Assembly: GCA_026075535.2 (NCBI GenBank) | Contig: AP026549.1 | Span: 5,952,001-6,016,000 of the forward strand | Length of the DNA: 64,000 nt | Source of the DNA: Tricholoma matsutake | Lineage: Eukaryota > Basidiomycota > Agaricomycetes > Agaricales > Tricholomataceae | Direction of reading: 5' to 3' | Part shown: one piece after another, positions 46,806 to 57,612 of the stretch | Layout: the number at the start of each line of letters is the position of its first letter | Position numbering within the stretch: position 1 is the stretch's first letter | Position numbers and translations under genes: made by a program | Notes under the pieces: model-generated | The model's database searches: none | What the model was told of the DNA's origin: nothing | What the model saw: only the letters and a program-made list of their open reading frames with translations

Positions 46806-48271
46806 ATACTTAGCCCACCCACATCAATCCCCTATGTAGTACTCCTGGCTGTGTATGACAAAGCACACAGCTGCATCATCAACATTGCCAGCTCATCACC
46901 CAACCACCACCACCACCGCCACCACTCTTGACACTGCCACCTCTCTCTACTGCTGCCTCCGCTTCATCAAAACCCACAGCCACCACTCCCATGCCCACCT
47001 CTTGCAACGCCAAAGCCACAACATAGCCAGAACAACACAAAATGGGTGCAAACAATTGTGCCCTAGATAAGTTTTTTCTTATTTCTTCTTTGTTTCATTT
47101 TACTAATTAACTGTTTTTTATTCTTTTCTAGGTAATAAACATCTTGTAATGACAGTCCCCAGGCCAAAACACCCCATTCCCAACCCCGTTATGCCACTGC
47201 TGCAAGTCCCTGCTTGCAGGGTGGATTGCAGTGCAACGAACCATGAGGAAAATGCACACAACAGGAATGATGCCCATGGGGGCCAGGCAACACAGGGCCA
47301 GAGCAACAATGAGGTGAGAAAGACAACAACAGGGTGGGAACGATGAGGACAGGGGGAGACAACAAGGGCACAAACAATGAGGGCACAACAATCAAAGGAA
47401 AATGATGAGCATGACAATGACAACAGCTGGGGAGGGCAATGACAATGGGACAGGGGGGGGAATGGCGAGGAAACCCAAAAAAAAGGGCCCAAGAGATGTC
47501 ATTGACATCTCTTGGGCATCTGTGAGTTTTTTTCCCTTTCATTTCATTTTTTTGTTACTAAAAAACTTTTCCAGGGACCAGACAAGGACAATGAGGGGGG
47601 CAGGGATGAAATGCAAGACCCAGGAAGGCCAACGGCAAGGAGAACACGAGGAGAACAACAACCAACAACATGCCAACACTAACGACGGACAGCCCAGCAC
47701 CTGCCCCCACCACTGCGAGCAACTGCTTGCAGGGTGGACTACAGGTGCTATGCATGATGGAAATGACATCACAGAGACAAGGAATGACACACCAATGCCA
47801 ACAATGATGGAAACGACACTACAGAGACAAGGAACAACACACCAATGCCAACAATGGATGGCCCAGCACCCACCCCCACCACTGCGAGCAACTGCTCGCA
47901 GGGTGGACTACAGGTGCTATGGATGACAGAAATGACACCACAGAGAACAAGGGGGTGGGGACAGCAGGAACAACCCAGTTAGACCAACAACAACAACCAA
48001 GGGGCAGGGGCAGGGGCAGGGATGAGAATGATGAGAGTGCACCCTACTGCCAAGGTGGGAAGGGGTAGGCAAAATGCACTATGCACCTGCTGCCTCGCTG
48101 GAGAGTGAGGCAGTGGCCTGTTCATATTTGGTAGCTGCCCCCCTCTACAATAGGGGGGCTTTTTTTATTGTTTGTATGCCTGTTGCTCATTTCGAGCGAT
48201 GGTGATTTATTTTTTTATTTATGTGTAATTTGTAAATAGCTAATAAATAACATTAATGATGTAAACTACCA

Positions 48272-48350
48272 CTGCCATTCTGGCAGAGTGGTATGAATGT
48301 TTATGGTCACATGAAGAAAGTTGTGAGGCTGAGGGTTCAAATCTTGTTAT
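48272..48350 (+). other. tRNA-like module, right end of element 1
   Basis: On the plus strand TGGCAGAGTGG (48281-48291) is a clean pol III A-box match and GGGTTCAAATC (48333-48343) a clean B-box match, about 50 bp apart, followed by TTTTC at 48361-48365. A full cloverleaf is not evident. It faces the right terminus, mirroring the left module. Confidence 0.6.
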
Positions 48351-48804
48351 TTACATTAATCTTTTCTTGGGGACTTGGTCAAAAATTCACTAAGTTGACA
48401 GTTGCTCAGACTGTGCTCAGACTGTGCTCGGACTGTACTCAGACTTTACTCAGAAATTGGTGTAAAATTCACTCAGAATTCAGTCTAACTCAGACTATTA
48501 AACTAGTCCGAGCATTCCATGCAGACAACTTGGACTGAGCTTGGACTTTGCTAGGATTCTGTGTGGATTCCTAGGATTCTGCTTGGACAGCTTGGACTCT
48601 GAATGGACTAGGTGGGGGAGTGTACATTACAGACCTAGGGAACTCCCAGTTGTGGTGTGAACTACCTTTCACAACCAACCAGTCTATTAATAAGCCCTTG
48701 CATCAATCCATCAATCCTTGTATCACACACATGAACCCTTGCCCCTTCTTGTAGAGAGAACCTGCACAGTCGTTGCTAGCAGATAAGTGGGTGTTGCCCT
48801 GACA

Positions 48805-49664
48805 GAAGAACACAACTGCCCCATATCAGTGTGCCTTCTCTTGTTCATGCATATGTCATTGTTTCATCATGCCACATCCAATTACTCTTCTTTTCAGCAT
48901 GAGCCAAAAGTTGTGCATACATAATCTACCTTTCTTTCATAAGCCAATGCCAGGCCTCACCTTACATTGCCACTGCCAACAATCAGGAGGCAGTGCTGGT
49001 CATCAGGACAGCTGTAACCAGACAACTGATCAGATCTGGTTTAGTTACAATTTACATTACTCTATTCAGATGACTATTCTAGTCACAAGTTGAGTTCAGT
49101 GATATCTCTGAGATCAGGCACTGTTGGAAAGAATATTGATCCGAGGTGCCTTGGCCAAAGAACAGGACCTGAATCAGCTGAATCAGCTATGAAGTTTTTG
49201 TCACAGATTGATTGATTATGTCCAAGCCATCAACTTCTAATCCTGTTCTGAATCCTGTTCCCATGCCTGCACTAGAGGTGAAAATGGATGTGCTGATAGT
49301 GCAAATGATGCAGATTCAGTACAGAAACCATCTCTCTGATTGGACATTTGACTCCAACTATTTGATGGAACTTGTTACTCCAACATAACCCAAGTTGTGA
49401 AAATCCTGGTCACTTTTCTGTCTGGTGAAGTGTTCAATCAGACATTTTATGTAACCTTGCTGGACTCTTCCTGTTCTGCAGTTCTTAGTCATCCAGCACA
49501 AAAGATGAGTCAAGGAAACAATGGGAGGAACCAGAGTTGATAAGGGTTTGGGTGTTTATGGAATTTTCAGAAATGGACAAGAGGATGGTAAGGGATTCAG
49601 GATCAGAAAGAGCAGACACAGTGAGATGGACATCAGCAGCCAGCTGGGAAGGTCAATGCAACCC
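48805..49664. other. CpG-poor decayed repeat DNA
   Basis: No intact gene. A plus-strand stretch near 49218-49330 reads like the start of a retroelement-type protein but breaks into stops; it is left unassigned. Confidence 0.35.
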
Positions 49665-51330
49665 TCAGCCCCAATGGCATGTTCCTGAGGGTTGCAGACT
49701 ATTTTTTGAGTCCATGGAGTCCAGTTTGGACTCAGTGACTGCTGCAGTATGAGCTTTAGCTGCCTTGGACTTCAGACAATGTCCAGCTCTATGTCCTTTC
49801 TCACCACAGTAGAGGTAAAGGCCTTCCTTCATGTGGCATTCATGTTCTTCTCTAGTTAGTTTACCATTCTTTCCTAACTTGTCAGAGATGGAGTCTTGCA
49901 GTTTGTCCCTCAGAAAGCTATTCTTTGTTCTGGAGGAACTGCCAGAGGAGGATTGGTTTGTGCAATTAGAGTTGGATGAGGATTGGGGTTTGGACTGGGT
50001 GTTGGAGTTAGAGTTGGAAGAACTTTTAGAATCCTTCTTCCCAGAGATTCTGGTGTTTCCAGGATTCTTTGCCTCAAGGTGGGTTTTTTCTTTCTGCATC
50101 CAGTAGATGTTATCAGCATCTTGAGCTTTGAGATGTAGTGATGCAAGTGTTTTGGGTCTACCTCCCTGCAACAGTTTCATGTGGAGATGGAGCAGAAGCC
50201 CATGGAAATACTGGTCATGAAGAGTGGCTTCATTCAGTTGACCCAGGATGCCAGTTCCCAGATGTCAACATTATACTTGACTATCTGACCACCCTTCTTC
50301 ATCATAAGTTCTGAAAGGGCCTTCTCTGCATTCCCAACAGGGTTGTGAGGGCTGAAATTACCTTCCAGTTCACTGAGGAATACCCCATAGTCCTACCTCC
50401 AATGAGCAGAGTCTGTTGAATTGTTGAGGCCAGGCTCAAACCAGCTAAGGGCTGATCCTTTGAGGTAGGAGAGAATGAACAGGATTTTCTTCTCATCAGA
50501 GGCAAAGATCTGAGGTTGATCACAGAAATGGAGACTGCACAAGACTAGGAAGTCCCAAAGTTTCTGGGGGTTGGCTCCATCAAAAGTGTCAGGTTCCAAG
50601 ACTTTGATCTTCTCAGGTATTCATACCATGCGTTTTCCACAACAAGGTTCCCTTTGTGGAATCGTGATATTTGGTGGTTGATAATTCATTCAAAGGGCGA
50701 TACTATGGTCCATCTGTCCCAAAGCAAGGCAATGTATACACGTCTCTGTGATTTGTATGGATCCTTTGCTGACACCCACATTCAACTGAATTTGGACCAA
50801 CTGGATGCTGAGCATGACGACATCCTTTGCAGAGATGAGTATATTGACATCGTAAAGAACTTTGTTTTTGGAGACAATTTTGTGGAGAGAAACAAATTAT
50901 GACCATGCCGCTGCTTGACTCTGCCAGAGGGTTTGGAGACTATCTGAGAGGTCAAAGAGAGCATTGAGAAACCTATCTCCTGGATCAGGATTTCCACCTA
51001 TGGGAGGGATTGGGGTCATCACCAGGGCTGTCAGGACCACTAGGGTCTTCAGGTCTGCTGGGAAGTCCATCCTCTTCACCTGCACCTTCCTTATCAAAGG
51101 GGTTAGGTTGTTCAACATCCCCTACATACTCAAGTGGAGTCATGTTCTGAGGGGTCTCTGGAGGCTGCTGAGTAGATATGAGATTTGCACTGATGGAAGG
51201 TGCTCCAGAACTGATTTGTCAGAAAATGTTGGATGGTCTGGTTGATGCACCAAAAATAGAAGCGGGTCTAGGGGATGGGAGTATAGATTGTCAGATTGTT
51301 GATAATCCTGGTACCATGCCTGCATGGTGG
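49665..51330 (-). pseudogene. Decayed Ty3-type gag, minus strand
   Basis: Broken minus-strand frames carry gag pieces in order: PPIGGNPDPGDRFLNALFDL (about 51000), KIKVLEPDTFDGANPQKLWDFL with FILSYLKGSALSWFEPGL (50600-50410), and a CCHC zinc-knuckle remnant reading YCGEKGHRAGHC (the first Cys of CxxC is Tyr) near 49800, after a Ser/Asn-rich linker. Stops and frame changes interrupt it, and the zone is CpG-poor. A 270-bp block (50633-50902) splits it. No LTRs in the same orientation could be paired with it. Confidence 0.65.
50626..50909 (+). other. 270-bp insert with its own reading frame inside the gag relic
   Basis: Between two copies of ACCATGC (50626-50632 and 50903-50909) lies about 270 bp unrelated to the gag frame that resumes on both sides. 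It has several CpGs, unlike its surroundings, and an open plus-strand frame through nearly its full length (FADTHIQLNLDQLDAEHDD and EYIDIVKNFVFG are typical stretches), ending at 50902. No inverted repeats, no poly(A), no family recognised. Confidence 0.45.
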
Positions 51331-52475
51331 GAGTTTCTTGTTGTCCATTGAGTATGTGATTCTGTGCAGGTCATAGGATAGGTTTAGAAGATGGTGAAGA
51401 TTGATGAGAGAAGTGTGAGTTTGTAAATACTGTTAAGAGCTGATTTCAAAGAGGATGATATCAGATTTCTAGCTGGATCCAGTCAACAGTTGACAGAGGT
51501 CGCAAGAGGGGACAGAAAGGGAGAGGGAATCCAGCAGAGTTCTGGAACAGAATCCACTAGGCAGGACACACTAAGTGAAAGGGGTCAGAAAGGACTTGGC
51601 TTCAACTTATAAAAAGTTGTGCCCTTCTCCTCATCACGTGTCCTAATTTCAAGACAAGGGTAAAGAAAGGGATCATGGGTTCTGCAGGTTCTTCAGAGGA
51701 GGATGAGATAGAGTTTAACTGAGACTTAGAAGGAGACTTTGAGTTGACTTGGTTGATTTACAACTGTCTAATACAAGATGGAAATGGCTAAGTTAAATAC
51801 TAAGGTCCAGAAGCAACCAGAATTTTCAAGGCAGTGATAGTAACCGGCCTCCTGAGGCAATGAGCTAGAACTGTTTCATCATGATTGAAACAAGGGAATT
51901 TCATCTCAAGGCTGTGCTGCAAGGCAGCTGGAAAAATCATTGGAGATGATCAGAAATCTGGTCAGAGGAATCAGGTCTTGACAAGCACCTGTCTTATTGT
52001 TCCAATAAATTCTGTAAATGTTGAAAAATGCCTCATCATGTCCTAAAAGTGTATCACTTTCTTGTCCTGTGTCCAATAAGCCTGCCATGTTGTACCAAGA
52101 GGTGTGGGAGTATGGAATGAGTGTCCAAAGATAAGAGTACAGTCGCCAAATGCGTTTGAAGTGCTGCAAAGTTGTTCAAAGTTGTTCAAAGTTTTTCAAA
52201 ATGTTGTGAAACAGTTTCAAGGTAGTTTTGTGAGGTTCATATGGGTTCGTAGTACTGTGGGAGTTCAATATGAGGTCGGCACAATGTATGGGAGTATCTC
52301 CATAGCTTTAGCCATAAGGTGGACCTATCATCCTCCCCTTTACTGAAATCCTGACTGTCACAGTCAGTCAAGCCATGTCACATGCTGATCACAAAATTGT
52401 GTTGAAACCCTAAAGTTTGAAACTCATCTCATCCTGTATCCTTGAGCACTACTCTTCCATCTTCCTGCTTTCATC
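51331..52475. other. CpG-poor non-coding interval
   Basis: No gene recognised. Part may be the 5' untranslated region of the decayed minus-strand retroelement. A GTTGTTCAAAGTTGTTCAAA direct repeat is present near 52172-52191. Confidence 0.4.
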
Positions 52476-53272
52476 ATGTCTCTACTCCTTGAACTCAACA
52501 ACAAATTCTCGACTATGCCAAGGCCATGCCTGAGCATGGTGTGGCTGAAGATATGGACTTCAAAGTGTGGGGAAAGGGGTTTTTCAAGAAAATGGTAAGT
52601 TTCACCCTTCATTTGTCATTTTAAAGCACTAAAACATGTTGTTTAGGTTGAATACAATGAACTGGCCAACAACTTAGGTGAAGAGTGCAATCCAGCCATT
52701 CAGAAGGTTGTCAACAAAGTATTCAAGCTTTTCAAACCATTGGCACATCATGATTGGCTTTTGTGGGGCAGGGAGCTCCTGTTTTTGGACTTGTGTGAGG
52801 AGGGAGAGAGGGAATGGAAGGAGGTGGAGGCAAAACAAATTCAGGAGGAGGAGAAAGAGGCTTGACAAGTGGCGGCTGCTGCTAAACAAACTAGGATCAA
52901 AGTTTGAAAGGCCACACTGGCTGACACTCAAAATTTGGCCCTGGCTGAGTTTTGTGCAAAAACATTGTCAAAGATGGATCTGCAGAGGCAGAATGCAGAA
53001 CTAGCAACCAAGGCAAAGGTGATCAAGAAGGATGAGGCAGGGGATGAGGATGAGGATGAAGAGGAGGAGGACTTGCCTGTGGCGCAGCTAGGGAAGCAGA
53101 AGGCAGCAGACACAGTAGTCAATGAGGACAGGGAGGATGAGCTACAGCAGGATGAGGTCAATGTGAAACAGGCAAAGTTCGTGAGCAGTGGACTGCTCAA
53201 TTTTGAGGGGCCAGTGAGTGTACAAACTTTCTTCAATTTCTCCAGTTTACTCACAAATTCATTTGTAGTGTG

Positions 53273-53698
53273 TATAAGGGCAACCTAAGCCTCTAGCAAA
53301 GGGAAATCCGAAGTTAAAATTATACTACATAATACAGGCATTGGGGGCGCACCTAGCAAAGGGAAATCCGAAGAGAAAACTCTAAGGATCCCCTTGCTGA
53401 TGCCCAGTATATGTGAAGACGACAAAAATCAAATATAACCTAAAAATAGAAAAAGGCGGAGATAGGCGGATCAAGGCCGCCGAATGACATCATACCAAGG
53501 GGTATGTGTCGGAAGGGGTACTCCGCCTCTAAATATAAAAGTGTCAACATATACAAACATGATAGCAAGGGAAAATTAGTAATAAAATCCGGAAAAATCA
53601 TAGAAAATGAAGAATAGAAGGAAATGAGGTGGGGAAAAATATGGGACGAACATAAAAAATAGGAAAAACACACAGGGCACCCCCTTAGTCCCCTTACA
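53273..53698 (-). repeat. 3' LTR of the chromovirus
   Basis: 426 bp; minus-strand sense begins TGTAAGGGG at 53698 and ends CCCTTATA at 53273, so the ends are TG...TA rather than the usual TG...CA. It looks identical to the 5' LTR. Confidence 0.95.
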
Positions 53699-53711
53699 TC
53701 ACCCCCTCTCT
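53699..53711 (-). promoter_or_regulatory. Polypurine tract
   Basis: On the minus strand AGAGAGGGGGTGA directly precedes the 3' LTR; it would prime plus-strand DNA synthesis. Confidence 0.75.
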
Positions 53712-56700
53712 AAGATGCATCGCCCCGATGCATTCGAAATCGTATACGACCAAAGTCCGTGACTTGAATGCGACGCGGTGCAGCAGTGTGCCGTCGGTGG
53801 AATTCCTTGATTAACCGAGGGGCATTTACGTCAGACTCTTCGACCCATGAGTTCTCCTCATACCCATAACCCTTCCAATGTACCAAATACTGGAGTTTTC
53901 CTCGACGCAAACGGCTGTCCAAGATTGACTCGACTTCATATTGGGGTTCTCCCTCGATCACTGTAGGTGGTGGTGGTGGGTGTGAATGGCGTCCCGGGAA
54001 CGGATCTGGGGGAGCTGGAAGCAATTTGACGACATGGAAGACGGGATGGAGTCTGGACATGGAGGCTGGGAGGCGTAGACGATAGGCATGTGTTCCAACG
54101 CACTTGACAATGGGGAAAGGTCCCAAGAAGCGATGAGCGAGTTTCTTGGATGGACGTGTAGTGGAGATGTCACTGGAGTCAAGATAAACTCGATCACCAA
54201 CCTTGTACTGAGGGGTTGGGGAGTGGCGCTGGTTGTAAAATCGCGCCATGTCGTCCTTCGCCTTTGCTAAGGCTGCCCTTGCCTCCTCCAAGCTATCCCT
54301 CATGCGTTCTGTGAACTCATTCACTGTCTCGATGTGTGAGGGAGTTTGGCGAGGTTCAAATCCCATGCGTGGATGTCGTCCAGTGTCTAAGAGGAAAGGG
54401 GTCTGTTGAGTGGAAGCATGGACATGGTTGTTGTATCCGAACTCGGCCAAAGGAAGGAGATCATCCCAATCGTCCTGGCGTTCATTGACAAAGAGGCGGA
54501 TGTACTGCTCCAGTTCCTGGTTGACTCGCTCCGTCTGGCCATCAGTTTGTGGGTGATAAGCAGTTGAAGCGAGGAGTTTGATCCCCAGGAGTCGGTACAG
54601 CTCACGAGTGAACTCTGCCATGAACTGAGGGCCACGATCCGAGAGGAAGGCACCAGGAAGTCCATGTAACTTCCACACGTGGTGGAGGTAGAGTCGAGCG
54701 GCACCTAGGGCACTGACAGTGGTGTGAGTGGGAATGAAGTGAGCGCGTTTTCCCACTGAGTCAACTGTGCACATCACCGCATCAAACCCGTTTGACTCTG
54801 GCAATTCCACCACAAAGTCGACGCTGACGACATCCCAACGACTCTCTGGAACAGGAAGAGGGTGTAGCTCACCAATAGGCTTGCGACGAGGGACCTTGGT
54901 GCGTAAGCAAAGGTCACAAGTGCGACAATACTGACCAATGAGCCGTGACATTTGTGGCCACCAATAGTTCCGTGAGGTGAGCTCCAAGGTCTTCCAGCGT
55001 CCGGGGTGGCCAGCAATCTGTGAGTCATGGTGTTGGGATATGATGCGCCGGCGAAGGTCTGGGTCATTGGGAACATAGATGCGATCCCTGAAATACAACA
55101 AGTCCTCCTTTTCAGCCCACTCTGCCGCACGTAAGGAAAGGGTCGATCCCTTCCTCAGTTCTTTAACAGCTCGGGCGACAACATCCTCATGTAAACCGCT
55201 ACGGTTTGCGCGACGAATGTCACGTAGAATGTCCCGCTCCTCGCCCTGGGGTACGATGCCTTCCAGTGCCCGAATGGTGAACAGGTCTGGCTGCAACAGC
55301 ACAATGTTTTGGTTGTCACCGCTGCCATCCCCATGGTCTGCACGTCGGGATAGGGCATCGGTCTTCCCCATGCTGCGACCCGGACGGTGGTGCAAGGAGA
55401 AGTCGAATCTAGATAGATACAGGGACCAACGAGCTTGACGACGGTTCAATTTCTTGGCCGTCATGAAGTACTCGAGGTTCTTGTGATCCGTCCAAATTTC
55501 CACCTTGTGTTGGGCACCCTCGAGGAAGTGTCGCCACTCCTCAAGCGCACGCATTATCGCCAACATCTCCTTGTCATGGATCTCGTAGTTTCTCTCTACA
55601 GCACTAAGGCTTTTGGAGTAGAACGCAACAGGATGCCACTTCTGGTCCTCCGGAGACTGCTGAGACAACACAGCGCCCGTCGCAAAGTCAGAACTGTCGG
55701 CTTCTACACGAAAAGGACGCGAATCGTCAGCAAAGGTAAGGATCGGAGCGGAAGTGACCATCTCCTTAAGCTTTTCGAACGCCTCCTGTTGTGCATTATC
55801 CCACCTCCATGCCTCCTTTCCTGTCAAGTCGAACAGCGGTCGTGCATGATGTGAGAAATCCTTGATAAAACGCCGATAAAAATTGATGAAGCCCAGGAAA
55901 GACTGCACCTCCTTCTTGTTCGTGGGCATAGGCCAAGCTGTGACCCCATTTACCTTGATAGGATCCATCTCCACTTGACCCTCCGAGATAATCAGGCCGA
56001 GGTACTCGATCTTGGTCCTTTCGAACTCGCATTTGTCCTGACGAAGGTAGAGTTTGTACCGTCGAAGTCGCTCTAGGACGAGGCGCGTGATGCGACGGTG
56101 CTCTTCAACCGTGCGAGTGAAGATGAGGATGTCGTCGAGATAGATGCAGACAACGCCTTCGAGGATGAGGTCATGGAAGATGTCGTTCATCATGGTCTGA
56201 AAGGTGGCAGGGCTATTAGTAAGGCCAAAGAACATGACAAGCGGTTCAAAAAGACCACGGTTGGTACGAAAGGCTGCCTTCCACTCATCTCCCTCCTTTA
56301 TCCTCACATTATTATAGCCCCAACGGACATCGAGCTTGGTGAAGTATCGGGCTCCACGGAGCTGGTTTACGAGTTCGGAGATGAGGGGTAGTGGGTAGCG
56401 ATTTTTGACCGTGATGTTGTTGAGTCTTCTGTAGTCTTGAACTGGTCGAAGTGAGCCATCCTTCTTCTTGACAAAGAAAAAGGGAGAGGCCATGGGTGAC
56501 TTCGATGGTCGAATACGTCCAGAGGCCAGGTGCTCGTCGATGAACTGGTCAAGCTGCCGTTGTTCCTCCGGAGAGAGAGGATAGACCTTGCAGGATGAAG
56601 GGGTTGCGCCGGGGGTGAGTTCGATCGCGTGATCCCATGGCTTACGCGCAGGAAGAGAGTCGAATGACTCCTTGGAGAACACGTCTTCAAACTCATGGAG

Positions 56701-57612
56701 ATGAGGGAGTAAGGAGTTAGTAGAGGATTTAGCAGCGTTGTTTTTGTGGAAGGCCTCGGCGAGGCGTTGGGATATGTTCGATGTGGCACACACCTCATGC
56801 GACGAGCGAATCGCAGTGTAGAAGATCCGATCACCCTCCTCCACTTCCTCTGGGTCCTCATCATCATCATCCGAGTCCGGTATTAGATCAGGAACCCCTT
56901 CCAATTCCACTTCAGGTATAGGCAGGGGTCCAGCACGACACTTCTGAGTTCGTCGTATTGCCGCCTTCTGTCCACGACGTTCTTGCCTGGCTTCTGTGAA
57001 ACACGTCCGACAGCGGGATGGACATCGGCTCATGGTAACCTCCCCGGTGCGCCAGTCGACCTCTGGGTTATGGTCTCGAAGCCATGGATATCCCAAAATC
57101 GCCTTTTGCTTTCCTAATTGAGTGACAGCAAAAAGGGCACGCTCACTATGATCTTTGTAACGGAGAACCAGGTCTGCAACCTCTCGGATGGCACCAGCTT
57201 CATTTGGGGATCCATCCACGTTATATACAGGTATCGGACGTGAGAGTGAGCGAGTATTTAGACGATGTTGTTGTACCAGATGGGAATCGATGAAGAGACC
57301 AGTCGCACCAGAGTCCAGGAGCGCAGAAACACCGAGTATCTGTCCAGTGTCGGTCGTCTGCAGTTCGATGGCTAGGTTTAAGGAATGTGCAGAGGGAGTG
57401 GATGCCACAATATACTTGCGTGGTAGTTTACGCTCCCATGATTTAATTTTGGGACGTGGAGTAGAAGGAGAGATGGGGAGAGCAGGTACGTCTTTAGCCA
57501 ACTTCGAAGGGTCAGAGAGGGGAGCAGTCACAGAAATGGATTCATTCTCCAGGGATTCAACTGACAAGACTTCAAAGCGGTTATGGACAGGCAGTGAGGG
57601 CGTACGATTCAC
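53710..57612 (-). CDS. pol: Chromovirus pol polyprotein
   Basis: A 1300-residue frame without stops. Domains in order: aspartic protease with LLDSGATGLFID (DSGA about 100-103); reverse transcriptase with YPLPLISELV and the YLDDIL catalytic box (about 490); RNase H with DSSDFATGAVL and YEIHDKEMLAI; integrase with the HHCC zinc finger (CRTCDLC), the DDE core (DFVVELP, SDRGPQF, AYHPQTDGQTERVNQ) and a GPY/F-like module (RFLGPFPIV); and a C-terminal chromodomain (YEVESILDSRLRRGKLQYLVHWKGY, about 1224-1270). The frame is -1 relative to gag and opens 36-48 bases before the gag stop. The first internal ATG lies after the protease, so translation most likely enters by -1 frameshifting from gag. The GTG at 57612 is only the edge of the called frame. 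Confidence 0.95.
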   Translation of the reverse strand: MNRTPSLPVHNRFEVLSVESLENESISVTAPLSDPSKLAKDVPALPISPSTPRPKIKSWERKLPRKYIVASTPSAHSLNLAIELQTTDTGQILGVSALLDSGATGLFIDSHLVQQHRLNTRSLSRPIPVYNVDGSPNEAGAIREVADLVLRYKDHSERALFAVTQLGKQKAILGYPWLRDHNPEVDWRTGEVTMSRCPSRCRTCFTEARQERRGQKAAIRRTQKCRAGPLPIPEVELEGVPDLIPDSDDDDEDPEEVEEGDRIFYTAIRSSHEVCATSNISQRLAEAFHKNNAAKSSTNSLLPHLHEFEDVFSKESFDSLPARKPWDHAIELTPGATPSSCKVYPLSPEEQRQLDQFIDEHLASGRIRPSKSPMASPFFFVKKKDGSLRPVQDYRRLNNITVKNRYPLPLISELVNQLRGARYFTKLDVRWGYNNVRIKEGDEWKAAFRTNRGLFEPLVMFFGLTNSPATFQTMMNDIFHDLILEGVVCIYLDDILIFTRTVEEHRRITRLVLERLRRYKLYLRQDKCEFERTKIEYLGLIISEGQVEMDPIKVNGVTAWPMPTNKKEVQSFLGFINFYRRFIKDFSHHARPLFDLTGKEAWRWDNAQQEAFEKLKEMVTSAPILTFADDSRPFRVEADSSDFATGAVLSQQSPEDQKWHPVAFYSKSLSAVERNYEIHDKEMLAIMRALEEWRHFLEGAQHKVEIWTDHKNLEYFMTAKKLNRRQARWSLYLSRFDFSLHHRPGRSMGKTDALSRRADHGDGSGDNQNIVLLQPDLFTIRALEGIVPQGEERDILRDIRRANRSGLHEDVVARAVKELRKGSTLSLRAAEWAEKEDLLYFRDRIYVPNDPDLRRRIISQHHDSQIAGHPGRWKTLELTSRNYWWPQMSRLIGQYCRTCDLCLRTKVPRRKPIGELHPLPVPESRWDVVSVDFVVELPESNGFDAVMCTVDSVGKRAHFIPTHTTVSALGAARLYLHHVWKLHGLPGAFLSDRGPQFMAEFTRELYRLLGIKLLASTAYHPQTDGQTERVNQELEQYIRLFVNERQDDWDDLLPLAEFGYNNHVHASTQQTPFLLDTGRHPRMGFEPRQTPSHIETVNEFTERMRDSLEEARAALAKAKDDMARFYNQRHSPTPQYKVGDRVYLDSSDISTTRPSKKLAHRFLGPFPIVKCVGTHAYRLRLPASMSRLHPVFHVVKLLPAPPDPFPGRHSHPPPPPTVIEGEPQYEVESILDSRLRRGKLQYLVHWKGYGYEENSWVEESDVNAPRLIKEFHRRHTAAPRRIQVTDFGRIRFRMHRGDAS

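Larger units (their letters stand above)
46449..48642. mobile_element. Non-autonomous element 1 with outward tRNA-like modules
   Basis: The element spans about 46459-48632 (2.17 kb). Ends: GTACTTTACACTCCCCCACCTA on the left and, in reverse complement, CTGTAATGTACACTCCCCCACCTA on the right. It is flanked by near-identical ACCTAGGGGA and ACCTAGGGAA (46449-46458, 48633-48642), and the insertion point is confirmed by the uninterrupted LTR at 62854-63241. Subterminal zones repeat GGACT, TCAGACTGTGCTC and TTCCTAGGA words. Near each end lies a tRNA-like module pointing outward (listed separately). The interior is low-complexity, rich in ACAACA, CCACCA and GAGGACAA, with a directly repeated block of about 110 bp (47671-47781, 47838-47950) and a stem-loop followed by T7 near 48139-48169. 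No transposase is seen. Confidence 0.7.
46250..48804 (+). repeat. Old Ty3-type LTR split by a DNA element
   Basis: Segments 46250-46458 and 48633-48804 together (about 380 bp after removing one duplicated copy) match, in the opposite orientation, the 388-bp LTR at 62854-63241: TGTTATGAAAC at the start, ATATACACCTAGGGGA in the middle, CTTGTAGAGAGAACC and CCCTGACA at the end. No matching 5-bp duplication or internal region is visible on either side, so it is a relic or solo LTR. Confidence 0.75.

Noticed and set aside
47118..47542. Hydrophobic Cys/Pro/Ser-rich minus frames in element 1, and similar ones at 61739-62370
   Set aside because: They are complements of low-complexity AC/AG-rich DNA; no start context, splice structure or family similarity.
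46250..51330. LTR at 46250 and the gag relic at 49.7-51.3 kb as one element
   Set aside because: They are in opposite orientations, so the LTR cannot belong to that gag.
57612..57612. GTG as the true start codon of pol
   Set aside because: Nuclear genes rarely start at GTG and the frame is open upstream; entry by frameshift from gag is more likely.
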